Shown: piece after piece, positions 6,887 through 15,503 of the stretch | Position numbering within the stretch: the first letter of the stretch is position 1 | Layout: the number at the start of each line of letters is the position of its first letter | NCBI RefSeq assembly: GCF_000934765.1 | Contig: NZ_KN882196.1 | Span: forward strand, 14,793-78,792 | DNA: 64,000 bases | Direction of reading: 5' to 3' | Origin: Thiomicrospira microaerophila | GTDB lineage: Bacteria; Pseudomonadota; Gammaproteobacteria; Thiomicrospirales; Thiomicrospiraceae | Position numbers and translations under genes: made by a program | The notes under the pieces: generated by a model | Told to the model about the DNA's origin: nothing | What the model saw: only the letters and a program-made list of their open reading frames with translations | Databases searched by the model: none

Positions 6887-9802
6887 ATGTCCAGCGAACA
6901 CAAAGCCATCCAAAAGCCGATCAAACCCGCGATCAAACCCTTTTGGGTACTGATCGGGGCGTCTGCTGGCGGTTTAGATGCACTTAAAGAGCTATTATCC
7001 GGCTTAGACCCTCAATTGCCTGCGATCTATTTAATCGCGCAACACCTTGACCCCAAACACCCCACCATTCTGCGCGATTTGCTAGCGCGAATTACCGACA
7101 TCCCGGTTGAGCTGGTTGATAAAGACATCACCCCCAAGCCACAAACCATTTACATTATCTCCCCAGGGCATAACGCGCTGATTAAACAAGGTATGATACA
7201 GCTCTCGCCAGCGGCTGAAATTGGCCCTAAGCCCTCGATTAATATGCTATTACACAGTGCCGCCGAAGCACTCAATGAAAAAGCCATTGCGGTGATTCTG
7301 TCTGGCACAGGCTCCGATGGCGCACAGGGTGTGAGCGCGATTAAAGCGGCTGGCGGCTTGGTGATTGCGCAATCTGAAACCACCGCTAAATATTCGGGCA
7401 TGCCGAATGCCGCGATTGATACCGGTGCTGTTGATTTAATCCTGCCACCAGACAAAATGGCCGAAGACCTCAAAGGCTATATCGAATCGGCGGGCACGAT
7501 GTTGCAAAAAATCGCGATTCCCCAAGCAAAAACCACACTGGAATCCATATTTCAAAAACTGCTTGATCAAACCGGCTATGACTTTAGTGGCTATAAACTC
7601 AAAACCATCCAACGCCGTATCGCTAGACGCATGGCGGTACACAAACTTAGTGTATTGGATGACTACCTAACACTCATGTCATCTTCAACCCAGGAAATTG
7701 AAAGCCTGTTTAAAGACCTGCTTATTTCTGTTACAGATTTTTTCCGCGATACTGAAGCCTTCGATGACCTAGCGATTGTGATTAACGAAATGGTAGAAAA
7801 ACACCAAGAAGGTGAACAAATTCGCGTTTGGGTGGCGGGATGTGCCGGTGGTGAGGAAGCCTATTCGATATCGATTCTGTTTAATCAAGCAAGAGATCAT
7901 TTTAAAAAAGCCGTTCAGTTTCAAATATTTGCTACCGATATTGATGAAAGCGCTCTCGCTACCGCGCGCAAAGGTCAGTTTAGCTTATCGCAGATTAAAA
8001 ACCTCCAACCTGAGCTGCTTAAACGCTACTTCATTGAAAAAGATGGACTTTATACCATTCACAAATCCATTCGAGATAATGTTGTGTTCGCACGCCAAAA
8101 TCTAGTCATGGACCCGCCGTTTTCACGTTTAGACCTGATTAGTTGCCGCAATGTTTTAATTTATTTCGCTAACGACTTACAACGACAAGTGTTTCAAACC
8201 TTTCACTTTGCCCTCAGACCGAGTGGGTATTTATTTCTAGGCAAATCTGAGTCCGCCACCTCCAGCACACCCGATTTATTTGACACCTATCTCAAGCGCG
8301 GACATCTTTTTATTAGAAAAAATATCGCACTTTCGCAAAAATTGGATCATGTATCCAGTGCATTGACCGTCGCACGCAGTAAACAGCGACGCGATAAGGG
8401 TGTTCCCTTAATGCAGCCGGATAAAACTGGGCTTGTCGGTCTATTGGACTCAATACTGCTGAATGAGATGTTGCCAACGGTGGTTGTGGTTGATGCATCT
8501 GGTCAGGTTTTGCATATTCGTGGTGATGTCAGTCGGTATTTAGTTTTCCCACAAGGGCGGATTGATACCAACATCCTCACACTGGTGCGCGATGATATAA
8601 AAGTCGATGTACGTGCGCTATTACAAAAAGCCAAGCGCGATGGTAAAGCCTCCACCCAAGCGCTGTTTTACAAACATAAAGATGTTGAAAATGCGCTGTT
8701 TATAAATATCAAACAGATTGAGACCAAAGAAACAGGTCTTCAAGAGATTTATCTGATTAATTTTTCGCTGGTCGATTTATCAGAAGCCTTTGTCAGTGGC
8801 ACTGGACTATTAACGGAAGATGCGGTGGTGAGTAACGACAATCTGCGCCGTGAAGTTGCCATATTTAAAGAACGCCTGCAAACCTCTATTGAAGAGCTAG
8901 AGACCACTAACGAGGAACTCCAATCCACTAACGAAGAGATGCAATCAGCTAACGAGGAATTGCAATCAGCCAACGAAGAGCTACAAACGGCGAATGAAGA
9001 AATGCAATCGACCAACGAAGAGCTTTCTACCGTTAACCAAGAGCTTGAAGTTAAAACCTATGAGTTAGAACAGGTCAACAATGATCTTGAAAACATGATG
9101 TCAAAGATGAATGAAGTGATTGTACTGATCGACAACCGCTTGCGCGTTCAACGCCTCACCAAGCTTGCAAGCGAGGTGTTAGGGATTGGCACAAACATAA
9201 TAGGACAAACCATCACGACGCTCGGCTTGCAGATTGATATCCCGGCTTTGCGCCAAGAACTGTTAAACGTAATTCAAACCGAACAAGAGGTAACGATTCG
9301 GATTCGAAAGGGAGCGGTAATTTATCACTTGCGGATGGTGCCCTATAAATCGGATGCGGTTAAAGTGGTCGGCGTGATGATGTTCTTTGAAAATGCGGTA
9401 CACCGCTCAAAAATAGACCCGAGCATCGACGGCCACGTCACGTTAAAACATCTTGCCGATCATTTGCCTTTCACCTTAATCAGCATTGATGTCCAAGGGA
9501 TTATGAGTTTTGTTAGCCCGAAAATCACCGCGCTTTTAGGTTATAACGCTGCAGACCTATTACACAAAAATGTAAAAGTGTTGATGCCAGATCCATACAG
9601 TAGCCATCATGATGGCTATTTACAAGATTTTGTTGACGGAAAAACCAAGGGCAATATAGGTCGCTGGCGAGATGTCAGCGCCCTGCATCAAAATGGTGAG
9701 CGCCTGCTATTAAAGCTAAGGGTTGAAGACACTTGGATTAATGCCGAACGCCACTTTTTAGGTTATCTATGCTTGCCGGAGCAACTTAATGAACACGACT
9801 GA
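6887..9802 (+). CDS. CheB-CheR-PAS fusion chemotaxis/signalling protein
   Basis: Large cytoplasmic fusion (971 residues). Residues 1-195 are a CheB methylesterase domain with the catalytic elements GASAGG (Ser), AQHLDPKH (His) and SGTGSDGAQG (Asp) but no receiver domain in front. Residues about 215-480 are CheR methyltransferase (FFRDTEAFDDL; SAM motif VWVAGCAGGEEAYS near 314). A linker with PAS-like character follows, then a striking coiled coil at about 664-738 made of repeated TNEELQS/ANEELQT units, then a PAS domain at about 854-920. No histidine kinase domain is present, unlike many CheBR-PAS-HK fusions. The last 14 nt overlap the GGDEF/EAL gene, so receptor methylation and c-di-GMP signalling are probably coupled. 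Confidence 0.93.
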   Translation: MSSEHKAIQKPIKPAIKPFWVLIGASAGGLDALKELLSGLDPQLPAIYLIAQHLDPKHPTILRDLLARITDIPVELVDKDITPKPQTIYIISPGHNALIKQGMIQLSPAAEIGPKPSINMLLHSAAEALNEKAIAVILSGTGSDGAQGVSAIKAAGGLVIAQSETTAKYSGMPNAAIDTGAVDLILPPDKMAEDLKGYIESAGTMLQKIAIPQAKTTLESIFQKLLDQTGYDFSGYKLKTIQRRIARRMAVHKLSVLDDYLTLMSSSTQEIESLFKDLLISVTDFFRDTEAFDDLAIVINEMVEKHQEGEQIRVWVAGCAGGEEAYSISILFNQARDHFKKAVQFQIFATDIDESALATARKGQFSLSQIKNLQPELLKRYFIEKDGLYTIHKSIRDNVVFARQNLVMDPPFSRLDLISCRNVLIYFANDLQRQVFQTFHFALRPSGYLFLGKSESATSSTPDLFDTYLKRGHLFIRKNIALSQKLDHVSSALTVARSKQRRDKGVPLMQPDKTGLVGLLDSILLNEMLPTVVVVDASGQVLHIRGDVSRYLVFPQGRIDTNILTLVRDDIKVDVRALLQKAKRDGKASTQALFYKHKDVENALFINIKQIETKETGLQEIYLINFSLVDLSEAFVSGTGLLTEDAVVSNDNLRREVAIFKERLQTSIEELETTNEELQSTNEEMQSANEELQSANEELQTANEEMQSTNEELSTVNQELEVKTYELEQVNNDLENMMSKMNEVIVLIDNRLRVQRLTKLASEVLGIGTNIIGQTITTLGLQIDIPALRQELLNVIQTEQEVTIRIRKGAVIYHLRMVPYKSDAVKVVGVMMFFENAVHRSKIDPSIDGHVTLKHLADHLPFTLISIDVQGIMSFVSPKITALLGYNAADLLHKNVKVLMPDPYSSHHDGYLQDFVDGKTKGNIGRWRDVSALHQNGERLLLKLRVEDTWINAERHFLGYLCLPEQLNEHD

Positions 9803-12002
9803 TCAAAACCTCTTTATTGAGGAAGACAGCAGTTACCTAGCGCGTGATATTTTGGCGTACCGTGAAGAAAATTCGCGGCTGAATGAGGAGCGTCAATCAC
9901 TAGAGCAGGTTTTTGCCGCGCTTGAGCAACGCTTTAGCGAGCTTGAAGCCGAGTTAGAACTGCTGCACTTTCAAGAAAACAAGGATATAGCGCAACAACA
10001 GCTTATTTTTGAACTCTTCCAGCAAGCACCTATCGCCTTGTGCTTCTTGTCTGACCATGGCGATTTTATTGAACTGAATAAAGCGGCATGCGCGATGTTT
10101 AACCTTAGTGCCAAGGAGCTAGTTGGTAAAAACTTCCGCAAATATTTAACCAAAGAAAGTCGCATTCTTTTTATCAAACTTATGCAGCAGCTCCAGCAAA
10201 CCCAAACACCAAGCACTAGTCTTAAATATGAAAAAATGTTTTGCCTGACCAACGAGCTAAACTTTACAGCCACCGCTCGCCGTATCACATTAAACGATAC
10301 CCCACGAATACTGTTGGCTTTGAATGAAGTTTCTCTTAACCAGACCACTATTGAATCAATGGGGTTAGCCAACACCATTATTGACCAGATTCGTGAAGGT
10401 TTGTTGATCACAGACCAGCAGGGAATCATCATCAAGGTAAACCATGCCTTTACCGAGATTACCGGTTATTCTGAAACGGATGCAATCGGTCAGCGCCCGA
10501 GCTTACTTAACTCTGGTCGTCATTCAGATGGCTTTTATCAAGATATGTGGACAGAGATTAACCATCATGGTTGGTGGGCGGGCGAGATTTGGAACAAACG
10601 TAAAAGTGGTGAGATTTTTCCAGAGTGGTTACAAATTAGCCGAATTAAAGATGAACTGACAGGCAAACTGTTTTATGCCGCTACCTTCTCGGATATTACT
10701 GACCGCAAATATCACCAGAATCAACTCGATCGAATGGCGTTTTATGATAGTTTAACCGGCTTGCCGAATCGAACGCTATTAAGCCAAACACTCGATCTGC
10801 GACTATCGCGCATTAAAACAGGGGAACCTTGTCAAGTCGCAGTGATGTTTTTAGACCTTGATAAATTTAAGGATGTCAATGACCACTATGGTCATGCCGA
10901 AGGCGATCTTGTATTGCGTGAAGCGACCCAACGCATTGTGTCGCGTATTCGTGAAAATGATATGACGGCACGGATTGGGGGGGATGAATTTGTGCTGGTG
11001 CTGACCCGCATTCAAACCCGTCAAGATGCGGAAAAGGTGGCGAAGGAGCTCTTGGACTTGCTCGCCGAACCGTTTATTACCCCTAAAGGCAAGCATCACC
11101 TCAGCGCATCGATCGGTATCGCTTTTGCACCCAATGATGGCAAAGAGGTTGAAGACCTCATGCGTCGTGCCGACGCCGCGATGTATGTCGCCAAAAATAA
11201 TGGACGCAACCACTTTCATGTGTTTAAGCCCGAGCAAGAAGACAAGCTGATCGAGTCGAATGCGATGCTAAAGCTTGTGCGTGAAGCGATTGCAGATCCA
11301 CAAAAACATATTCAAATGCATTATCAGCCGATTTACCTCTCGCAAAATATCGCTCAACCCGTTCATTATGAAGCGCTGATTCGACTCATTGACCACCAAG
11401 GCAAACTGATTTATCCAGGCTTATTTATTGAACTCGCCGAACAACATGGCTTGATTGGATCCTTGGGGATGGCGTTATTTAAAAAGGTCTGTATGGATAT
11501 CGCGGAAAGCGCGCTTGATGACAATATTAAAGTGGCAGTCAACCTCTCACCCCTGCAGTTTTATATCGAAAACCTTGTGCGACAGCTGGCGCAGATTGCT
11601 AACGCCTCTGGATTAAATCTCTCGCGGTTTTATTTTGAAATCACCGAAACCGCCACAATGCACAACCTGCCTTTAATGCTGGATGTGTTAGCGCAACTAC
11701 GCCAACAAAATGCGAAGATTATGCTGGATGACTTTGGCACAGGCTACGCGTCCTTGTCGATGCTAAAAAACATTCCGGTCAATGTGTTAAAAATTGACCA
11801 AGGATTTGTGAAAGAGCTTGGCGACTCCAGTCAAACCGAATCCTTAGTGAAAGCGATGATCGGTATGGCAAAAGCACTCGAGTTAAACACGGTTGCGGAA
11901 GGTGTGGAAACTCAAGCGCAAGCCGATTGGTTAATTCAACACGGTGCGGATCATTTGCAAGGTTATCTATTAGGGCGACCTAAGCCGGCATTTTTAACTT
12001 AA
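9789..12002 (+). CDS. PAS-PAS-GGDEF-EAL cyclic di-GMP protein
   Basis: Cytoplasmic protein of 737 residues with an N-terminal coiled coil (about 20-60), two PAS domains (about 70-190 and 195-310), a GGDEF domain with intact ARIGGDEF motif near residue 399, and an EAL domain whose EAL motif (HYEALIRL) lies near 527, with NLSPLQF, EITETA, DDFGTGYASL and the downstream Lys/Asp/Gln residues kept. Both catalytic motifs look intact, so it could make and/or degrade c-di-GMP. It contains no membrane segment. The start codon sits inside the 3' end of cheBR, 14 nt before its stop, strongly suggesting translational coupling. Confidence 0.95.
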   Translation: MNTTDQNLFIEEDSSYLARDILAYREENSRLNEERQSLEQVFAALEQRFSELEAELELLHFQENKDIAQQQLIFELFQQAPIALCFLSDHGDFIELNKAACAMFNLSAKELVGKNFRKYLTKESRILFIKLMQQLQQTQTPSTSLKYEKMFCLTNELNFTATARRITLNDTPRILLALNEVSLNQTTIESMGLANTIIDQIREGLLITDQQGIIIKVNHAFTEITGYSETDAIGQRPSLLNSGRHSDGFYQDMWTEINHHGWWAGEIWNKRKSGEIFPEWLQISRIKDELTGKLFYAATFSDITDRKYHQNQLDRMAFYDSLTGLPNRTLLSQTLDLRLSRIKTGEPCQVAVMFLDLDKFKDVNDHYGHAEGDLVLREATQRIVSRIRENDMTARIGGDEFVLVLTRIQTRQDAEKVAKELLDLLAEPFITPKGKHHLSASIGIAFAPNDGKEVEDLMRRADAAMYVAKNNGRNHFHVFKPEQEDKLIESNAMLKLVREAIADPQKHIQMHYQPIYLSQNIAQPVHYEALIRLIDHQGKLIYPGLFIELAEQHGLIGSLGMALFKKVCMDIAESALDDNIKVAVNLSPLQFYIENLVRQLAQIANASGLNLSRFYFEITETATMHNLPLMLDVLAQLRQQNAKIMLDDFGTGYASLSMLKNIPVNVLKIDQGFVKELGDSSQTESLVKAMIGMAKALELNTVAEGVETQAQADWLIQHGADHLQGYLLGRPKPAFLT

Positions 12003-12024
12003 CACACTTGGCGAAACCAGGGCG

Positions 12025-12046
12025 AGGAGCCTGTCGGACTAAAGCC
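12025..12046 (+). repeat. Solo end of family B repeat
   Basis: AGGAGCCTGTCGGACTAAAG plus CC, identical to 6612-6633. It occupies the 70-bp gap between the GGDEF/EAL gene and the next gene and ends 26 nt before that gene's ATG. Confidence 0.85.
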
Positions 12047-12072
12047 CATCGCCTTTAGCAAAAGACAAAACT

Positions 12073-12648
12073 ATGACGAACTTAAACCTCAACAACGAAG
12101 ACTATGAAGTGGCCTTGGTCATCGATCAAGATGATGTGATTCAATCCGTATCCTCCGCTTGGGAGCAGGTCGCTGATAAAGGCGGTGCTAGCGAATCCCT
12201 TCAAACTGAAAAAGTGATTGGTCAGCCGCTATCGCAATTTATCCGCAGTGATGCCACCCGCATGTATATTGAAGCCTGTCTTAAAGTATGTCGATTAAAA
12301 CAACAGGTTATGTCGCGCGAATATCGGTGTGATAGCCCAACACACAAACGGTTTATGGCGTTGCAACTCACGCCATTGGCCGAGGGTGCCGTTGAAATGC
12401 GTCACTTTTTACTGCGCGAAGAGCCGTTTGACTATCCTGTCAACTTGGAAGATGTGACACCGAGCGAGCAAACGACAGAAATCAAGCCCTATAGCTATGT
12501 ACGCTGCAGCATGTGTAACAGTCTAAAAAAGGTGGGGACACAGGACTGGACACTGCCCGAGCACATGGGCAGACAACTGATGGCTAAAACCAAGGTGATT
12601 CACAGCGTCTGCCCTGTCTGCCAAAACAAAATTTGGCAGAAACGTTAG
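12073..12648 (+). CDS. PAS-like protein with C-terminal zinc-ribbon cysteines
   Basis: Protein of 191 residues that I do not recognise as a named gene. The N-terminal half (about 10-115) reads like a PAS sensor domain (VALVIDQDDVIQSVSSAWEQ, GQPLSQFI, then a strand-rich end). The C-terminal part has two cysteine pairs, CSMC at 145-148 and CPVC at 180-183, spaced as in a zinc ribbon. No output domain or membrane segment is visible. It follows the CheBR and GGDEF/EAL genes on the same strand across a 70-bp gap holding a family B repeat end and may be a partner sensor for them. Function unknown. Confidence 0.7.
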   Translation: MTNLNLNNEDYEVALVIDQDDVIQSVSSAWEQVADKGGASESLQTEKVIGQPLSQFIRSDATRMYIEACLKVCRLKQQVMSREYRCDSPTHKRFMALQLTPLAEGAVEMRHFLLREEPFDYPVNLEDVTPSEQTTEIKPYSYVRCSMCNSLKKVGTQDWTLPEHMGRQLMAKTKVIHSVCPVCQNKIWQKR

Positions 12649-12702
12649 TTTATTAAAAAACACACGCAAAAGCAGGATGAAGGCATTAACCCGGGTCTCT
12701 CA

Positions 12703-14991
12703 TTAAAATTCAGCCCACTCGTCACCACTCGACTTCGCGCCATGATGAGATGACGTGCTTGATTTAGCTGTCGATGTGCGCGCAATAGGTTTTGTTGTTG
12801 CTTGTTGTGTTGTCGTCGGGTTTGGCGTGGGTAAGCCTCTCGCGGCGGACGAGCCTTTTGCATTCGTTTTGAAAAAGCTCATCTGCTGACTCAATAAGCT
12901 AGCCTGCTCACGCATACTTTCTGCCGCCGCCGAAGTTTGCTCAACCAATGCCGCATTTTGCTGTATGCCTTGATCAATCGAACTGATGGCGGTTTGCAAT
13001 TGTTTTACCCCCTCAGACTGTTCTTGTGACGCATGCGAAATTTCAACCGACATCTGTGATGCACGCTCAATTGAACTGGTAATTTCGGTAATCACCTCTC
13101 CCGACGCGGTCGCTAGCTTCGTGCCTTGATCAATACGTTCAACGCTTTCGTTAATCAGGCCGGTAATTTCTTTTGCCGCTTCCGCTGACTTTTGTGCCAA
13201 GGCACGTACTTCACCGGCCACCACCGCAAAACCTCGACCATGCTCACCCGCACGCGCCGCTTCAACAGCGGCATTTAATGCCAGTAGGTTTGTTTGGAAA
13301 GCAATACCATCAATCAGCGTTACGATATCCGCAATTTTGTGACTCGATTGCTGGATCGCGCTCATGGCGTCAATCGTTTGATTCATCACGCTCGAGGCTT
13401 GCTTGGCTTTCGCCTCCACCTGCTTTTCGACCGCTGTTGCTTGGGTCGCATTTTGCGCATTATTTTGCACAGCCGCACTAAACTCTTCCATCGTGGCCGA
13501 ACTTTGCTCAATCGCGGCGGCTTGTTTTTGTACACGATCACTTAAATCCATCGAACCCTGCGCCACTTCCATCGCGGCATGATTAACGGAATCAGCCGCC
13601 GATACCGCAATGGACACGATTTCGTTTAAGCGGGTCACCGAACTATTTATCGCATTTTTGAGCACCCCTAGCTGACCCGGGTAATCGGCGGTAATGGTTT
13701 TGGTGAGATCACCCTCAGATTGCCCGACCGAAATAGCGGTGATATCCGTAATGGCATCGCTTAACGCTTCCATCGATTCATTAATCATGGTTTTAAGCCT
13801 AGCCAGATCGCCCTCTGCTTGCGCCTTCACACGATCATCGAACTGGCCTTGACGCATATTTTCCATCACGCGAATCACCGCGGCAATCGACTGGTTGAGT
13901 GACTGCGTAGAGTCGGCGACATTTTGCATCATCAAGCCAAAATCACCGGGTAGTTGGGCATTGACTTGCACACCAAAATCGCCGGCTTTCAGCGCGTTCA
14001 TTACTTGGCCTAACTGTTGCATAGTTTGGTCTATCGAGTCAGCACTGCCATTAACACCTTGCTGCAATTTAGCTAAATCACCTGCAAACTGTCCATCAAT
14101 GCGCTGGCTGAAATCGCCTTGGGATAGCGCCCCCACGACTTGATTGGTATTGTTCAAGGCTTTTTGCAAATTAGCCAGCAGGTTATTTAATGCATGCGCC
14201 GCTTGACCGACTTCATCTTTCGCCGCATGCTGTAGCTTGATCGAAAAGTCACCTGTGCGATCGACCTTGGTTAAGGTCGATACCATGTCATTCAGTGGAC
14301 GGGTAATCGCACGCACCATCAGCAAGCCAATCAAGACCGCTAATATCATTGAAATCGCAAGGATGACCCCCATGCTAAGCTTTTTATCGTTTGCAATCTC
14401 GACCGCTTCAGCCGCTTGCGCTAAACCGGTTCTTTCGCTTTGCCTGGTGATACTATGAAAGGTTTCACCCATTACATTCGAGATGGGCACCATCCGCTTC
14501 ACGGTCGCATCATAATCCGCCATTAAACGGTCAAGCTCGGCTTGTGTGTTGGCTTGAACCATTCTGCCAATTAAACCATCGAGCTCACCATAAATATTAC
14601 GCCAGGCCTGATATTCGCCTTGTAATCGTGCAAAGGTGCGCGCACCTTGTTCAGACTGCTTGGGAATCGCCGCAAAGTGCGCCCAGTATTCATCGACGGT
14701 TTGCCATGAGTTAGCACGCGCCGCTTGTATTTTTTGGAGCTCTGATTTTTGAGCCATATCGCCAAAGCGAAAAACACTGATGGTTTGAGCGCGAATATCC
14801 ATGCGCTCGGTATTAAGAATACCGAGCGCGACCACACTGGGTAGGCGCACCTCGGAGAAGTTTTGCATGCCTGTAGACCAAAGTACAAATCCTCGAATGG
14901 CATTAAACCCACTAAAAGCCAATGCAATCAACATCAATACCACAAACAATATTAACTTTGAACGAATCTTTAAATCATTGAACCACGCCAT
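12703..14991 (-). CDS. Methyl-accepting chemotaxis protein (MCP 1)
   Basis: Transmembrane chemoreceptor of 762 residues: membrane segments at about 12-34 and 206-230 flank a periplasmic helical domain of the four-helix-bundle type (about 35-205). A HAMP domain follows, then two or three further HAMP-like repeats recognisable by recurring [33 protein letters not shown] motifs, then the MCP signalling domain with its hairpin tip ([37 protein letters not shown]) near 557-600. The last residues, EWAEF, fit the xWxxF tether that recruits CheR/CheB. The ligand is not predictable. Transcribed towards the PAS/zinc gene and convergent with it. Confidence 0.95.
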   Translation of the reverse strand: MAWFNDLKIRSKLILFVVLMLIALAFSGFNAIRGFVLWSTGMQNFSEVRLPSVVALGILNTERMDIRAQTISVFRFGDMAQKSELQKIQAARANSWQTVDEYWAHFAAIPKQSEQGARTFARLQGEYQAWRNIYGELDGLIGRMVQANTQAELDRLMADYDATVKRMVPISNVMGETFHSITRQSERTGLAQAAEAVEIANDKKLSMGVILAISMILAVLIGLLMVRAITRPLNDMVSTLTKVDRTGDFSIKLQHAAKDEVGQAAHALNNLLANLQKALNNTNQVVGALSQGDFSQRIDGQFAGDLAKLQQGVNGSADSIDQTMQQLGQVMNALKAGDFGVQVNAQLPGDFGLMMQNVADSTQSLNQSIAAVIRVMENMRQGQFDDRVKAQAEGDLARLKTMINESMEALSDAITDITAISVGQSEGDLTKTITADYPGQLGVLKNAINSSVTRLNEIVSIAVSAADSVNHAAMEVAQGSMDLSDRVQKQAAAIEQSSATMEEFSAAVQNNAQNATQATAVEKQVEAKAKQASSVMNQTIDAMSAIQQSSHKIADIVTLIDGIAFQTNLLALNAAVEAARAGEHGRGFAVVAGEVRALAQKSAEAAKEITGLINESVERIDQGTKLATASGEVITEITSSIERASQMSVEISHASQEQSEGVKQLQTAISSIDQGIQQNAALVEQTSAAAESMREQASLLSQQMSFFKTNAKGSSAARGLPTPNPTTTQQATTKPIARTSTAKSSTSSHHGAKSSGDEWAEF

Positions 14992-15097
14992 GCTTAACCC
15001 TTTTTATTTATTATCAGATCATTATATGATGTACTTCATTTTATAACCAATAGAAATAACTTATTCGCCGCCTTAATTAATTTAATACGTAAACGGT

Positions 15098-15119
15098 TTT
15101 TAACCAGGCCTGGTTAAAA
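15098..15119. repeat. HIP-like palindrome, perfect intergenic copy (22 bp)
   Basis: AACCAGGCCTGGTT at 15102-15115, with the symmetry extended by four T/A pairs on each side to 22 bp. It lies about 107 nt upstream of the MCP 1 start codon and is one of only two copies outside a gene. Confidence 0.95.
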
Positions 15120-15152
15120 GTATTTACAATGATTGCTTAGAGTAAAGTGTTA

Positions 15153-15274
15153 TTTCTCGTTCCCACGCTGTGCGTGGGAATGCAGACCAGTAGCGCGGAT
15201 TACCGCTTGCCTTGATGCCGTAGGAGTCTGATCAGTTGGTATGCATTCCCACTGAGGACAGTGGGAACGAGAAA
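15153..15274. repeat. REPIN-like paired palindromic repeat
   Basis: Two hairpins in inverted orientation: TTCCCACGC-TGT-GCGTGGGAA at 15160-15180 and TTCCCACTG-AGGA-CAGTGGGAA at 15246-15267. The outer 14 bp (TTTCTCGTTCCCAC) recur inverted at the far end. This is the layout of a REP doublet (REPIN) usually mobilised by a RAYT transposase; no RAYT gene lies in the window. Confidence 0.8.
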
Positions 15275-15277
15275 CTG

Positions 15278-15336
15278 AAAAAAAGTGCTGGGGAATCAAT
15301 AAGCAAGCGTGGGCGCGTGAACTTTATAAATCGGGG
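15278..15336 (+). repeat. Family C repeat, half copy
   Basis: This stretch (AAAAAAGTGCTGGG..AATCAATA..CAAGCG.GGGCGCGTGAA.TTTAT) matches the reverse complement of 42196-42253 at about 44 of 51 positions by eye. It adjoins the REPIN-like element. The remainder of the gap up to the MCP 2 terminator (15337-15456) shows no gene; a 15-bp word GAAAGCGAAGCTAAA at 15336-15350 recurs inside the family B element at 23081-23095. Confidence 0.7.
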
Positions 15337-15456
15337 AAAGCGAAGCTAAATATCCATGTTAACTTAATGGCAGTGGTGCACAAGGTTTGAAAAAATAGAT
15401 AGTAGCGCTATAGTAACCAAGGGAAGGGTTAAGCTTGCATACATTAAATAGATATA

Positions 15457-15490
15457 CACGGTATCTCACATAAAGATGTGAGATACCGTG
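15457..15490 (-). terminator. Hairpin downstream of MCP 2
   Basis: Perfect 14-bp stem CACGGTATCTCACA with loop TAAAGA, starting 13 nt beyond the MCP 2 stop codon. No long T-run follows, so it may stabilise the 3' end rather than be a classic intrinsic terminator. Confidence 0.6.
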
Positions 15491-15503
15491 CAATTAGACA
15501 AAA

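Noticed and set aside
13173-13545. Long open frames on the plus strand opposite the MCP genes
   Set aside because: They are antisense shadows of the conserved MCP signalling domains, with biased composition and no ribosome sites.
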